From the NCBI GenBank assembly GCA_003427395.1, contig BFEA01000297.1:524200-585053 (forward strand): a stretch of 60,854 bases of DNA. The letters are read 5' to 3'. Shown here piece after piece: positions 21,890 through 33,405 of this stretch; position 1 is the stretch's first letter; every line of letters begins with the position of its first letter. The position numbers and the translations under genes were made by a program. Below the pieces are notes generated by a model. The model had not been told where the DNA came from and ran no database searches. It saw only the letters and a list, made by a program, of their open reading frames with translations. Source of the DNA: Chara braunii (lineage: Eukaryota > Streptophyta > Charophyceae > Charales > Characeae).

Positions 21890-23174
21890 ATGAACGTTAA
21901 TCCACAGAATCCGAACCCGCAGCAACAGAATGCCAATCAACAACCAAATCCTAATCAACCCGCCCCACGAGCAAGGGCTCCCATGACGCCACCTGATCTC
22001 TATTTGTTTGACTCTGCACATCATTTTGCTGGAGCATGGCTAGCCACGCTCCGAGCGCAGCAGTACGACGATAACGAAGCTCAGGTAAACATTCCCGCCC
22101 GATTAGGAGGGGACGCTCATCATTGGTTTAGTACCTATGTATGGGTGAATGTCCCTACTTTCGAGCGAGATTTTTTGAATGGGTTTGACTATGTCCATCC
22201 GGAGCAAGCACTCTACATGATCAAGGACCGAGTTGAAAAACCTCTTGAGTCCATTGCACAATATCGAAACTGGTTCTACCGCACTCTACATGATCAAGGA
22301 CCGAGTTGAAAAACCTCTTGAGTCCATTGCACAATATCGAAACTGGTTCTACCGAATGTTTGTGAAAACTGAGTGGGGCGAGCAAATAGGGAGAGATCTG
22401 TTTATAGACGGACTCCGCAGCCGAACGATAAGGTCGAAACCGCGGAAACAGTTCTCCCCCATCAATCACTTACTGCAACAGATTATGACGGCTGCAGAGG
22501 AGATGGAACGGAAGTTCGCGGCGAGTTTCTTAGAAGGAGAAGACTATCCTAAGGAAGGAGACTCGTCCGAGCTTTCGAGGCCCAAACGACCAGCACCTAG
22601 TGTGATTACGGGCATGCCCGCCCCCGTGATACCAGCACCCGTAATGACGACACCTCCACCACCAATCGAGAATCCCGTACGGTCGAATGAATCGACCACC
22701 ATATTTGAACTAACCAAAACGCTAATTAGCTTGATCGAAGAAAGCAAAAAGGAACAGCGAGAGCATAACGCTCAGTTGGAGGCTATGATGAGGAATATGC
22801 GACCCATCGCAGTACGCGCTGCCCCGATCCAACAAGGATTGGCCCCGACACCCGTTCTCAGATGGGCCGCGAATAATCTGAACGTTTGGTACGCATGCCA
22901 TCAACCAGGACATCTAGCTCGAGATTGTCCCCATCGACCCCCACAACCGAGGGTCGGGGTCGCCCCAATGGCAGCGGCTCCCATCGCTAACGGACCCGGA
23001 CGGGTAGGAGCCCTGATGGAAGAAATGGAGGGCGTGGGTAGTACGCTAGCTACTACGGAAGAGGCTGCTGAGCTCATTCCGTTGGATCAATATGTATCGT
23101 TTGGATATCCGGGACTAGGAATGATTGGAACGATTAGACCTGCGTCGGAACAGAAAGAGGTGGCGGAGTGGTGA
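21890..23174 (+). pseudogene. gag of element 2, frame-shifted by a 73-bp duplication
   Basis: The ATG at 21890 opens a protein with a Gln/Asn/Pro-rich N-terminus and then a retrotransposon-gag fold region (GDAHHWFSTYVW, FERDFLNGF, LESIAQYRNWFYR, LFIDGLRS). A 73-bp tandem duplication at 22209-22354 shifts the frame, so the first part ends at 22309 and the rest continues in the frame 22233-23174. Near the C-terminus WYACHQPGHLARDC is a nucleocapsid knuckle that has lost its first Cys (Trp in its place). A coiled-coil-like EESKKEQREHNAQLEAMM precedes it. Confidence 0.85.
22209..22354. repeat. 73-bp perfect tandem duplication in gag
   Basis: 22209-22281 and 22282-22354 appear identical (both start cactctacatgatcaagg). 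The length is not a multiple of three, hence the gag frameshift. It could be a real replication slip or an assembly error. Confidence 0.9.
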
Positions 23175-23429
23175 CCTTCTCCGGGAGAGATGGGGTCGAG
23201 AGGACCCACCTTCGTCACTGGCGAGATTGATGTTCTGAACATCGTCCGAGCATTAGACCATCGAATTCCTCTTCCCATCGGTCATCTGCATTCCATATCA
23301 GAATAGGCGAGTGTTGCAACACTGCAAAGCTAATCGGAAATGATTCGCTCTTGCTCGAACAAAGAACACAAAAGCGAAGGGACCCACACCAGATGAGAAT
23401 ACCGCAGGCACTTCCGATCCCATACGCAT

Positions 23430-24312
23430 AGGACTGGTGCAGAAAGATGACAATTTCCTACGGATTAAACCCATCCCATGGAAATCCGCAAAATGCGATC
23501 TCAAAGTATGGGGAGTCCCGTATAATGCAATTATCGATTCGGGAGCAGCTGTTTTGGCTATTTCGTTATGAGTGGTGGAGAGAGCAGGAAGAAGGAACGA
23601 CTTAATCATGCTCACGGAAAGAGACCAGCTCGTTTCCGCAGACGAAGAAAAGAATAAAACGATGGGACGGATGACCAATGTTGCATTTCGATTGGGGAAG
23701 GTGCATGCCTTGGGAGATGTCGTAGTATTAGATGTTAATACCTACGACGTTCTTTTCGGCCTTCCCGCCTTAGTAGCATTGCGAGCTAATCTGGACTTTG
23801 AAAGACGGTTGATTATCCTCCAAAATACGGGAGGCAAACCCTATGTTGTCCCGATGAGACCGACCTTGCGAACCACGGCTAATATAGCCCCACGAGTTTC
23901 CCCCGCGATGACAGGGACTCTCCGTGTGGTCACCTGGGATAACGGCCAGACGTCCGAGAACGCAGAAAGTAGTGACGATGATGATGACCTCGAAATTTTG
24001 GAAATGGCACGAGAGCATATTTATTACCCCGTGCAGCAAACGAACGATAAAGCTCCAAGCAGAACTAACCCAAATTTCTGGAGAATACAGGCAATGATTA
24101 TGGGAGAACCTCTCGTACAAATTTCGAGGATGGTCGACTCTTTGGAACCCCCTCAAACCCTGTATGAAGGGATCTCCCCGCTTCTTGCCCGATACAATGA
24201 CAAAAGACACTACTGCGATATCACCGACCTCCCGAAGTCTCTGTTGACACCCGCAAAAGAAGTTCGATTGTTACGATTGGGGGGCAAAGATCGACTCTTT
24301 GGAACCCCCTGA
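23430..24312 (+). pseudogene. Aspartic protease region of element 2
   Basis: Contains YNAIIDSGAAVLAIS, the retropepsin active-site block with intact D-S-G-A, and further on the flap/C-terminal block YDVLFGLPALVAL (family form ILGxxFL). An in-frame TGA (23569-23571) follows the active-site block by a few codons and is best explained by CGA-to-TGA. The remaining frame 23572-24312 is open. The protease would cleave Gag-Pol. Confidence 0.82.
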
Positions 24313-25535
24313 GCGCCTCGAAAATGGACTCGGAATCAAGATCACAACCAAACATGTGCCCTGGCAAGACGTTCGAGACGGGGTAACGCCGGAAGGACAC
24401 GTGGCCATCCGAGAACAGGATGCACGGATGATGGCCACGGTGTTTTCCTGGCGGACGGATAACTCGTTTATCTCTGCGCCCCCGCCGGAGAACACTAAGC
24501 GCATCAACACCAAACACATCGACGTAAGAATATAGGGTGAAGCATATGAGTTACACGTACCCCAATACGTGCTTGATGAGATCCATCACTTAATCGCGGA
24601 CATTCTGAAAGAATATAAAGAAGCGATTAGTGTGACAAATACAGACATTGGACTGTCATTAGTCATACAGCAGGAGATGCAGACGGGAAATCACTCCCCA
24701 ATTCACTGTAAACCATATAGATACTCGCTGGTGGAACATAAAAAGACCCTTGAACGAATTCGAGAATTCGAAGCAAACGGATGGATTGAGCCCGCCACCG
24801 GACCTTGGTCATTCCCGGTAGTATTAGTACCGAAGAAGAACGGATCGATTCGCATATGCATCGATTATCGTAAGCTGAATGATATCACGATCAAGGATGT
24901 GTACCCCCTCCCCCGGATTGATGATTTTGCTAGATGCGATTGGGTGTGCTAATTATTTCAGTAAGTTTGATATTCGACATGGCTTCCACCACATTCTGGT
25001 CAAGGAGGAAGATCGGTCGAAGACGGCTTTCGTATTGTTTGAAGGCACGTGGCAGTGGGTTCGGTGCCCGATGGGTATATGCAACGCGCCGGCCACGTTC
25101 CAACGAGCTATGATCCTCACGTTCCAAAACTTCGTCAACAAGACGCGGCTCACGCAGGGGATGATCAACTTCTGCGTCATCGTGTACATGGACGACATCC
25201 TTGTGTTCTCGGAGACCTATCATGGACATGCGCAGCACATTGAATGGACGTTAGGAGCACTAAGGGACGCCGGATTCAAGATTGTGCTCGAAAAGAGCGA
25301 ATTTTTCCTCTCGTAAATTTCGTTCCTAGGGTACGTCGTGACACGCGGAGGACTGCGGCCTGACTCAAGGAAGGTCGGGGCAGTGAAAGAAGCTCCTATT
25401 CCCACGTCGCTTACGCAGGTTCGAGCCTTCTTGGGACTGGCTTCATACTATCGTCGGTTCATCAACGGCTTCGCCGCGACTGTGCGACCCTTAACGAATC
25501 TATTACGGAAAGACCAGCCCCTCAATTGAGACGTG
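24299..25535 (+). pseudogene. Reverse transcriptase of element 2
   Basis: A linker (24299-24535, one TAG) leads in the same frame into [27 protein letters not shown] is split here as [20 protein letters not shown], then FSKFDIRHGFHHI, CPMGICNAPATFQRAM and the catalytic VYMDDILVFS with both Asp intact, then the thumb/connection block TQVRAFLGLASYYRRFI. A single extra T near 24926 shifts the frame (24569-24952 to 24879-25316). TAA at 25313-25315 and TGA near 25528 interrupt the end; both fit C-to-T or G-to-A changes at Gln and Trp codons. Confidence 0.9.
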
Positions 25536-25960
25536 GACTGCGAACAGGCCTTCGCGACCCTGAAGGAAGCTTTAGCAACAACACCTATTTTGACCCGACC
25601 AGACCCCGCAAAGCAATTCATTCTCATCACGGACTGGCAGCAGGAGGCTATTTCCGCCATTTTAGCGCAGAAGGGGAACGATGGTCGAGAGCATGTCATC
25701 GAGTATGCGTCACGAACGGTGCCCGACGAGCAGAAGAACGACTCAGCTCCATAAGGCGAATGCTACGCGGTAGTATGAGGAATCCAACACTTCCATCCGT
25801 ATCTGTACGGATAGAAGTTCCTCCTTGTTACCGATCATGAACCCCTGTTAGCGCTAAAGAGACTCACCAATTACACGGGCATGATTGGACGATGGGCAGT
25901 GCGCCTACAAGAGTATGACTTCGACATCATCCATCGATTGACCAGCTAAAGTATCTAAGG
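25533..25960 (+). pseudogene. RNase H of element 2
   Basis: Starts with CEQAFATLKEALATTPIL and ILITDWQQEAISAILAQKG (first catalytic Asp region), then VIEYASRTV, and after three in-frame stops FLLVTDHEPLLALKRLTN and RLQEYDFDIIH. All blocks follow the Ty3/gypsy RNase H order. It degrades the RNA strand of the hybrid. Confidence 0.85.
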
Positions 25961-26035
25961 CAGAAGAGATCATTCCGTGGAAGAAGCCAGAATCAGCAAA
26001 CGGGCCCAAATACGGACAAGTGGCAGTTCTCCCAC

Positions 26036-27094
26036 GTGGCAAGAAGTAGACCGGTGGCAATGGGTGACGGAGGTAATCCCGTAAGTTCCGTAACCTCTCT
26101 TTCTCTCCTCTCCTCCTCATCTCTTATTTCCCTGCCTGATAAATTTTGTTATTTTTGTGAAGCGATCTCTCGCGTATATTCGATCTCCATGCCTCCTAAC
26201 GGGGAAGGCTATATTGATTGGGTAGATTGTCGACAGTGTGTCGCACGAGCCCATGGCTCGTGCATCCAGTATCGGAACGACATCAAGCCTTGCCTATGTC
26301 CCTTGTGTCGGGTCGACAAGATCCCGACCGAGGCTCGCTTTTTGGACGCCACATCAGAAGGGTTGGAAAAGACCCGGAAGTTTAGAAGGGCCGAGGTATG
26401 GACGAATATCGCTTTGATTGTTACTCTAGTAGGTAACTCCCTCTGGGACTTCACCAAGGAAGATCGGAGGAGGGCCAATGAAAGGGCGCGGGATTACCGT
26501 TGGAACGAGGGACGATTGGAGAAACGAAAAACAGATGGTAGTGGGATTTGGATGGTAGTTCCGCACCCGTTCATGAGGTATGACTGGGTGAAGACAGCAC
26601 ATGAAGAAACGGCCGCCCATTTTGCTGTACGGATTATGGAATCGGCAATCGATAAGAACGAGTGGTATTGGTCCAGTATTCGTGACGATGTAAAATTCAT
26701 CGTCGCGACCTGCCAAGTATGTGCTGTTGACAAGGCACCAATTCAGCCGCCTAGATCGATAGTACCGACAGTAGTGGAACGGCCTTTTCAAAGGGTTAGC
26801 ATGGATACTACCGATATAGTGGTGCCCCCTAGACCCAATAAATGTGAATATTCAATCCTACTTGTGTTCGCGGACCATTTTTCGAAATGGATTGAGGCGT
26901 ATCCCTGTCGTACGCGACAGGCGGCCGAAATTGCGCGATACGTCAATTGGTTTTTAGGGATGCACCAGGACACGGAGGAAATTATAACCGGCAATGGGGT
27001 AGAATTCAAGGGAGAAGTCTTGGGGATCTGGTCATACACGGCGTCGCTATTCGGAACACCGCACCCCACATATCGCAGTCCAATTGACTGGTAG
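26036..27094 (+). pseudogene. PHD-finger segment plus integrase N-terminus and core (element 2)
   Basis: One open frame of 352 codons. Residues ~38-91 form a Cys/His cluster of PHD type (see separate entry). Residues ~175-230 hold the integrase HHCC zinc module (AHEETAAH, CQVC). The catalytic core follows: VSMDTTDIV with the first Asp, LLVFADHFSKWIEAYP, then IITGNGVEFKG, where the usual D-N-G has become G-N-G, so the second catalytic Asp is lost. The third motif (LVENANR, with Glu) is in the next frame. There is no ATG at the frame's beginning, so it is part of the pol polyprotein and not a separate gene. Confidence 0.85.
26147..26308 (+). other. PHD-type zinc finger between RNase H and integrase
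   Basis: Pattern C-x2-C-x23-C-x2-C-x4-H-x2-C-x11-C-x2-C (residues 38, 41, 65, 68, 73, 76, 88, 91 of the frame), with the diagnostic W-V-x-C-x2-C-x4-H-x2-C core (DWVDCRQCVARAHGSC). PHD fingers usually bind the histone H3 tail, so a targeting role for integration is attractive but inferred. An extra Cys at 86 leaves the last pair slightly ambiguous. It could alternatively be a RING-like finger. Confidence 0.7.
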
Positions 27095-27782
27095 AAAATG
27101 CAAATAGGGTGGTAAATACCGCTTTACGACGCAATATCGCGGCACGGGACCCCAGGCCCTGGCCCGATATCGTAGATTACATCTTGGCGGTCCATCGTGG
27201 AACGCCCCATGAATCGACGGGCCTAAGCCCCTTCCAATTAAGGACCAATAACGTTGCTTGCGTTTCAATACCAAGCCTCTCTGATGAATCAAAAATGTTG
27301 AGCCGACGTCCCACAAGGGCCACAGTTCGGGACAAGGCCAAGCGACACCTAAAGCTAATGGAACGATCCGAAAGCGCCAGAAAATGACTGAGTTGGCCCA
27401 CGGCCGACAGGTCCAAAGCTATGAGGCCCGGAACTGGAACGCAGGCCCACGGCCCCAGTACAAATTGGGGGACATAGTGCAAGTAAGGAAATGTGCTCGT
27501 CAGGGCAAGCTAGCGCCATGATTCTTCGGGCGATTCCGCGTGATTGAGCTTGGACCAAACGGCGTGAACACCGTGCGGCTTGCGCCTGAAGTCTCCGGCA
27601 GCCGATCGGCTCGATGGATCACTCGCCATGTGTCCTATCTATGTCCCCTCCCTTCCTCCCCATCTCCTGCACCTTCGTCTTCTTCCTTCGCTATGGAAGA
27701 AGACAACGAGTTTCCATCACCTTCTTCCTCCCCTGCATCTTCTGCCTTCTCCCAGCCTCCGTCCCCGCCACCATCGCCATGA
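27095..27782 (+). pseudogene. Integrase C-terminal part of element 2
   Basis: Continues the integrase in shifted frames: LVENANRVVNTALRR with the catalytic Glu, WPDIVDYILAVHRGTPHESTG (family pattern 'N...H.S.G.SPF'), then a KLGDIVQVRK block and FGRFRVIELGPNGVN, which match the GPY/F module. The last frame (27540-27782) ends in a Ser/Pro-rich, acidic tail and the stop TGA at 27780-27782. Confidence 0.78.
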
Positions 27783-29828
27783 GCTTTCTCACGGAGCGAG
27801 ACCTCGGCGACCATTTCTTAACGCCACGGGGTTACATCTCATCAATTCGTCAGGTTCGTTATCCACGACTCAATCAGGATCTTCTACGACTGGCACAGTT
27901 TTTCTGCACCTCGGGAGTGTATGCAACAACTGAGTTCCAATTCGCGGGCAGCTTTCAGGCGGTGGTACTGGCAGAAGCGGTAGCTGTCCATCGGCGATCA
28001 GCCCCGGGGATTAGCCACGTGTCCATTGTCATCGGCTTCAGCGGCGACATCAGCACAGTCAATGCGCTCCATCATACGACCATCCGGACGTCACTGAGGA
28101 AGTGGGTGCAACAACTAGCCACGGAGTGGAACCATTCTCTTACGCGCCAAGGGGAGAATCTTTTCCCCACGAACCGCGTCGAGCTCGGAGGGATCCGAGC
28201 ATTTCAGCACGAGCCAGCAGTGGTGCTGCCAGAACTCATCCCCTTTCAGCCTCCCCGAGGAGCCACTGCCAACTGTCCACTTTTGCCCTCCCATCTCTCT
28301 TTCCTACCTTCTGGCAATCTAGTCTCCGCCCTCGTCTCTCTTATTGCTTGGAGCCGCTCACAGTCCCCCTTCTCGATCCTGGGCAGTGGAGACTCTGGCG
28401 CGAGCACTTCGTCGAGCTTTCGGTGTGCCTGGTCGGGGTACGGATCACGTGGACAAGGGACGAAGACCATCGCGAGTGGAGCGAGTACTTGGAGTGGCTG
28501 ATTATTCAGGCCTGAAGAATGGATGTAGAGGGCGATCTTCTCGGATTCCTGTTCGGATCGGTGCGGCCCAGTCATTGCCAGCCAATCACCCTAGAGCTTA
28601 TAGTCCCACTTGCATAGCTGGCTGGCGACCTCCCCCTGGAGATCGTCTCGCAGAGTGACGAGAGCCCGGTCCCGCATGTCCTCACGGGGACCTTGACGCT
28701 GTATCTTCAGTGGTCAGCGTGCCTGGAGGAGTCGGGCCGCAGCCGTAACCCGCCATCACAGCGGGATTATCTGAACCCGTGCGAGGTCATCGACCTCGCC
28801 TTTTTCCAAGATCGGGCGGCCTCCGAAGACGAAGAAATAGAGTTCGAAGAAGAGAGCGCTAGCGAAGAAGAAGAAGAAGTCGTTGAGGAGGATGAGGAGG
28901 AAGAAACTCCCGAAGAGGGGAGCTACAGCGAGCACAGCGAAGGGGAGCAAAGTGAGGAGGAGGAAGAAGAAGAACAAGACGACGAAGAGGAGGAGCTAGA
29001 GTTGGAAGAGTCGGAGTGGGAGATCTCCACTAAGGAGCTCGAGCGAGCAGAAGTGGTGCAGGCGGAAGACCCCGAGGCGGCGCGCAAAAGAGAAGAGATC
29101 GCAGCCGAAAAACGATAGCTGGAATTCGCCAGCGGAGCCAACCTGTGGATCATCAACGATCCGGCCTGTGATCCCGAACCGCCCAAGCGTGAAGATGGGG
29201 ACCCAGCTGCCGAGACTTCGACCGCACCGGCAAGACGGCGACCAAGCCGATCCCCCTCCTCCTCCGCCTCCGACCGTCCATCAGTTTGAGCCCGTACTGA
29301 TGCGGGGCAAGACGGCTTCGTCCTCGGTCGTTATCCCGCCGTCCCCTTGACCACCTCACCCTCCCCCAGGCTACTACCCACGTTGTCTTCCCCTGCAATC
29401 CCTTTCCCTTCGACACCTTCCGCTTCTTCTATGCCACCCGTCTCATCGCCATGATCCATCCCCACCCCTCAACTCTATGCGCCCTCCCCGACTTCTACCT
29501 CCATATCCTTCTCCTGAGCGTCGAGTGGCGAGGCCACAATATGATCGAGGTTTATTGCATGATCACGGGGATTATCCCCGCATGTGGAAACCACGATCAT
29601 TTTCACCCGGCACTCTTCCGCACCTTTACCACCCTGTACCCAGACTATCTCTCTTCCCTCCCCCATACTGGTAATCGCTTCCCCCGCTTCCACCGGATCG
29701 TTCGATACCAAGAACTTCCGGAAACGGTGGCGAGGTTGGACAGTTTCATGCCCCCTCTACCGATCAACCCTCCCCCTCGCCATGCCCCCATGTATGGGCT
29801 TCCGTTTCCCCTCCCCGGTGGACGCTGA
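27779..29828 (+). pseudogene. Third ORF of element 2, downstream of pol (unknown function)
   Basis: The ATG at 27779 overlaps the pol stop (ATGA). The first part reads on as MSFLTERDLGDHF, with FQFAGSFQAVVLAEAVAVH and a Trp-containing RKWVQQLATEWNHS block. After a frame change near 28300 the coding continues in frame 28102-29118 with two internal stops, including WREHFVELSVCLVG and a strongly acidic tract (about 28822-29050, nearly all Glu/Asp/Ser). A last part (29451-29828) lies in a third frame. I recognise no domain and no signal peptide or clear membrane segment, so I do not call it an env. The position matches that of accessory ORFs in some plant Ty3/gypsy lineages. Confidence 0.55.
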
Positions 29829-30084
29829 TGACTGGTGAATTGGATTGATTGGTGCACGTGTCACCGTGATGACACGAGTGATCCCCTCCTTGGATTGTCA
29901 ATGGTTCTTCCTGAGGAATTAGTAGTTAGAGTTGTGGTTGCCACACTGGACGACGTCCACACTCATTCATACGGTAAGTGGCTCAAAAGGAAAAGCTCCA
30001 CGTATCGATCGATTAGAGAGATCGACACGTGTCAACAAGCAAGCAGGAGCTTGCTTAAGATTGGAACCCCCAGGGCGTCACATA
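29829..30084 (+). other. Short region before the 3' LTR of element 2
   Basis: No clear polypurine tract is seen. There is a perfect 8-bp hairpin (aagcaagc, agga, gcttgctt) and, across the LTR border, a perfect 16-bp palindrome cgtcacatatgtgacg (30076-30091). Confidence 0.5.
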
Positions 30085-32308
30085 TGTGACGAACCAATTT
30101 CCACACCACGCGATTTTTTGCACAGTGGCGACGAGGGGTCCTAAGCTGGGAAGGATGGGCCAATTACGGGAGATTGGGATCGGTAGGGAATTGCATCCGT
30201 GTCCTCGCTTTTTCATCTTTTTGCGTCGTTTCTCTTTGGATGGCTGGGTTCGGGCCCAGGTGAGTCCCGGGATGATCGATTGGTTGATTGGCTGTGTGAG
30301 TGGCGCGCCCTCGTGCGCGCGAATAATAAATGTTGACGGCTTCTTTTGTTTCGGTTTTGGACTTTTGGGCGCGGACACCGCGCAGAAATTTTGCTTCAAT
30401 TTTTAACTTTCTTTTTGAATTCTTTTTCAAATCTTGTCGAGCCTTGATGGCTCTCGGAATTTCGGACTTTCTTTTCAGAGTTTGTGCTTTTTGCTTTTTC
30501 GCATTAGATAGGAATTTAGGAATTTTGCAATTAGGATTTTCTTTTGCCGCGCGACACTTTTTGCCTACGCGCTTCTCCGTGCGGCTGCAACGGAATTCTG
30601 ATTAGTCGGCGCCCTTAATCGAGAGTGTAACTGTAATTTTGGGCGGGCGCCATTATAACTGTATCCTTTCTTCTTGTGCTTCGTCTTTCCCGCTCTTGCT
30701 TTCTCTTGCTTTGTCTAGCCAGCCCACAGGCTGCATGGTCGGATCGGTGCGTGGAGAGAGGCTACGTCTCCCACATCGCGGCCCTTCCATGCAGAGCGCA
30801 GGCGCTCCCTCCCTTGATCTCCTTCTAAGTCCTTGCAAATCCGTGTTCTTTGCGCATGCATGCACGCTATTAATTACAGTTGCGCGATTAGATAGCTCTC
30901 TTAATCAGCTACTGGAAGCTCGGGGTAGCGCGATCAGTGAGGATCGGCTCACAAGCGAAGTAAGAGGTGAGTTGAAGTGGGAGTCGGCGACCGGACGAGC
31001 TGGTGCCGAACGCGCGGGGTTGATGCCAGCCACGATGGACTGTGGGCGCGGGCGAACCTGACGGGTGCGGGAGTACTAAGCGGGGTGACGACTTCGTGGG
31101 TTGGTGCGTGACGACGGACTGTCCGCATCGGAGAGGGAGAGAGAGGAAGAGGGAGCTGAGGTTGATGGACGTGGATTTGTTGTTTCCTTTGTCTTTTCTC
31201 CCTCCTTGCTCTTGTATATAAGTTTTGATCTCGATTCAGGGCGATTCGCCCGTTTTTGTTTTCAGAATTTTGTTTTCGAAAACTTGCCTTGGTTTTCTTT
31301 CGCCCACACTCGTTTTTGCAATTTCGATCTCGGTTACTGTGTGCCAGGATTGAATGAATGGATGAATGGATGTCATGTTTGTTGCTTTGCCTTGTGCCTG
31401 ATCCTCGCTTTTGCTTGTCGTTTTTGGTACACTCATGAGCATAGTAGGAAAATTCGCATGATTCTCACTGTTGATGTTTGTCCTTTTTGGATGTGCGGTT
31501 GTTGCGGCAATTGTGTGGTAACACCTTGCATATTCTGAAATGATTGCATATGGATCATGGAGTGATTAGATAATCAAAATAGTTGTTGCCCAGAAACCAG
31601 GGAACACCTCGCGAGGATGCATGTAAGCGCGATCTGATCTGCGCACTTACACGCGTCCGCGCGCGTTGATTCGTAACCATCCACACACGAAAAGGGGCTA
31701 ATGATTGTGGGGATATTGATTGGTTGGATGGGTCAGTGGCCATTCTGCGAAGCGAACATCCCGTATGAGCACGTGTAAGTGCGATCCAATTCGCGCAGTC
31801 TACACGTACTCACACGTGGTGATCACAATCGTCGAATATCGGGACTGACACGAAATTTTTGAACGCCGAGCTCGGAAATTCCCTAGCCAGGCCAACACGC
31901 TCTAAGGAATTTCGCGGCTCTTTGATGATATAATGACACGCTCTAGGAGCTTCGATTCGTCGTACGACCCAGAGTACTTCACCCCTTGGATTGAAGAGTG
32001 TCTCCGACAAAGGTTCCCCTGCCTAACTAAGAACCGACTGTGTCCTAGGGAGTTCCATTGTGCCACGACCAGCGATCCGTGGTGCCCGGATTTCCCCACT
32101 TCGGACCATACGCACTACTTTATCTCCCCCGGCTTTGTCGTTATCTCCACTAACTTCCCTCCCTTTCGTCTTCTTCTCCCGTATCATCAACTCAAGGTCG
32201 TCTCGTGGAACGCCATAGCCACATATTGGCCCAGCACACCCTGCGGAGATTGCCGACGATGCGGCAATCAGAGAACCCTGGAAATCAGGGGGCCTAACCC
32301 GAACACGC
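30085..32308 (+). repeat. 3' LTR of element 2, truncated by element 3
   Basis: Copy of the 5' LTR lacking both MITEs and the 226-bp duplication. Similarity runs to ...cctaacccgaacacg, where the 5' LTR continues as cgacgacag but this copy switches to the TGTCGG start of element 3. Confidence 0.85.
31215..31222 (+). promoter_or_regulatory. TATA box in the 3' LTR of element 2
   Basis: TATATAAG, the counterpart of 19788-19795. Confidence 0.6.
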
Positions 32309-32739
32309 TGTCGGAGAGCGGCACGCCGCGTCAACGTATAGTTGACTCGTCGTGGCCAGCCTCCGCGGCATAAGAATGCTTGTGGTCACGATCAGTAGAA
32401 TGTTGACACGCTGGTTTGGCTCTTGGGTCGAGTCAGCGGACAAGATAGCGCGACGGTCCAGCCCCATGGAGATCGAATCACGGCTTTTGGGCTGAACCGT
32501 CGCGTCTGCAAGGGCCAGATTAGTAGGGCCCGGTCCAAACGGTACTGAAAAAGGACCAAGGGTTAGTGAGAAAAATAGAATTGACCACTTGGGACCGGAC
32601 TTGCCGCGTCGGGAAGAGTACGGCCCGAAATGGTCAAGGGGAATACGGGATTGGGCCCCTTATTATGATTAAGAGGGGTGTTTCATTTTTAAAACAAGGC
32701 CGACCCTTAGTATTCCAAAGTCGGGCCAGCCTAAGCCCG

Positions 32740-33355
32740 ACACTAATTTTAGCATTGGTCCGTGCTATTTTTAGCGTTGGCCGCACTATTTTTTGCACAG
32801 GCCTGAGTTATATTTTAGCACAGGATCGAGCTAAATATAGCTCAGGCCCACGCTATTTTTAGCATGGGGCTGACTGTCCGTATCCCAAGGTCAGGGTTGT
32901 CCCAAGTCCCGCACTATTTTTAGCCATGTCCCACGTTATTTTTAGCGCAGTCCCGTGCTAATTTTAGCACAAGCCTGCGCTATATTTAGCGCAGGCCCGT
33001 ACAATTTATAACACGGGACTCATTGTTCGTGTTCCGAAGTCGGGACTGTCCCAGTCCCGTGCTAAATTTAGCGCAGTTAGCACAGGCCCGCGCTATATTT
33101 AGCGCAGGCCCATGCTATTTTTAACACGGGACTGACTGTTCGTGTCCCAAAGTCGAGACTGTCCCAGTCCCGCGCTAATTTTAGCGCAGGCCTGTGCTAG
33201 TTTTAGCACAGACCCACGCTATATTTAGCGCAGGCCCGTGCTATTTTTAACACGGGATTGACTGTTCGTGTCCCAAAGTCGGGACTGTCCCAGTCCCGCG
33301 CTAATTTTAGTGCAGGCCTGTGCTAATTTTAGCATAGGCCTGTGCTATTTTTAGC
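32740..33355. repeat. Array of short hairpins in the U3 of element 3
   Basis: Successive units have the form stem-TTTT-like loop-stem: cctgcgcta/tagcgcagg (32974-32995), ctgtgcta/tagcacag (33192-33211), cccgtg/cacggg (33235-33256), separated by 'agg' or 'gtcccagtcc' spacers. The stem sequences change while remaining complementary. A larger unit of about 113-126 bp (tgttcgtgtcccaaagtcg) is repeated. The equivalent region is present at 59620-60245. Confidence 0.8.
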
Positions 33356-33397
33356 CCAAGGACTGCTGCACCTTGCCCGATCACCCGGCCTCTTCAC

Positions 33398-33405
33398 TAT
33401 AAAAG
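33398..33405 (+). promoter_or_regulatory. TATA box in the 5' LTR of element 3
   Basis: TATAAAAG, 40-odd bp before a purine-rich block. In the second LTR copy the equivalent bases (near 60288) read cagaatag, so the box is lost there. Confidence 0.6.

Larger units (their letters stand above)
17926..32308 (+). mobile_element. Element 2: Ty3/gypsy retrotransposon with PHD finger and a third ORF
   Basis: Plus-strand order: 5' LTR (17926 to about 21734), PBS, gag, protease, RT, RNase H, PHD-finger segment, integrase, extra ORF downstream of pol, and 3' LTR (30085-32308), which is cut by the insertion of element 3. LTR copies share the start TGTGACGAACC and the TATATAAG box. The rest of the 3' LTR should lie beyond element 3, outside this window. 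RT and INT domains are well kept but broken by a few stops, one 73-bp duplication and at least one single-base insertion. By eye it is younger than element 1 but still dead. Confidence 0.85.

Noticed and set aside
28693-29118. Independent acidic host protein
   Set aside because: The frame is continuous (apart from stops) with the ORF that starts at 27779 in element 2, so it belongs to the retroelement.
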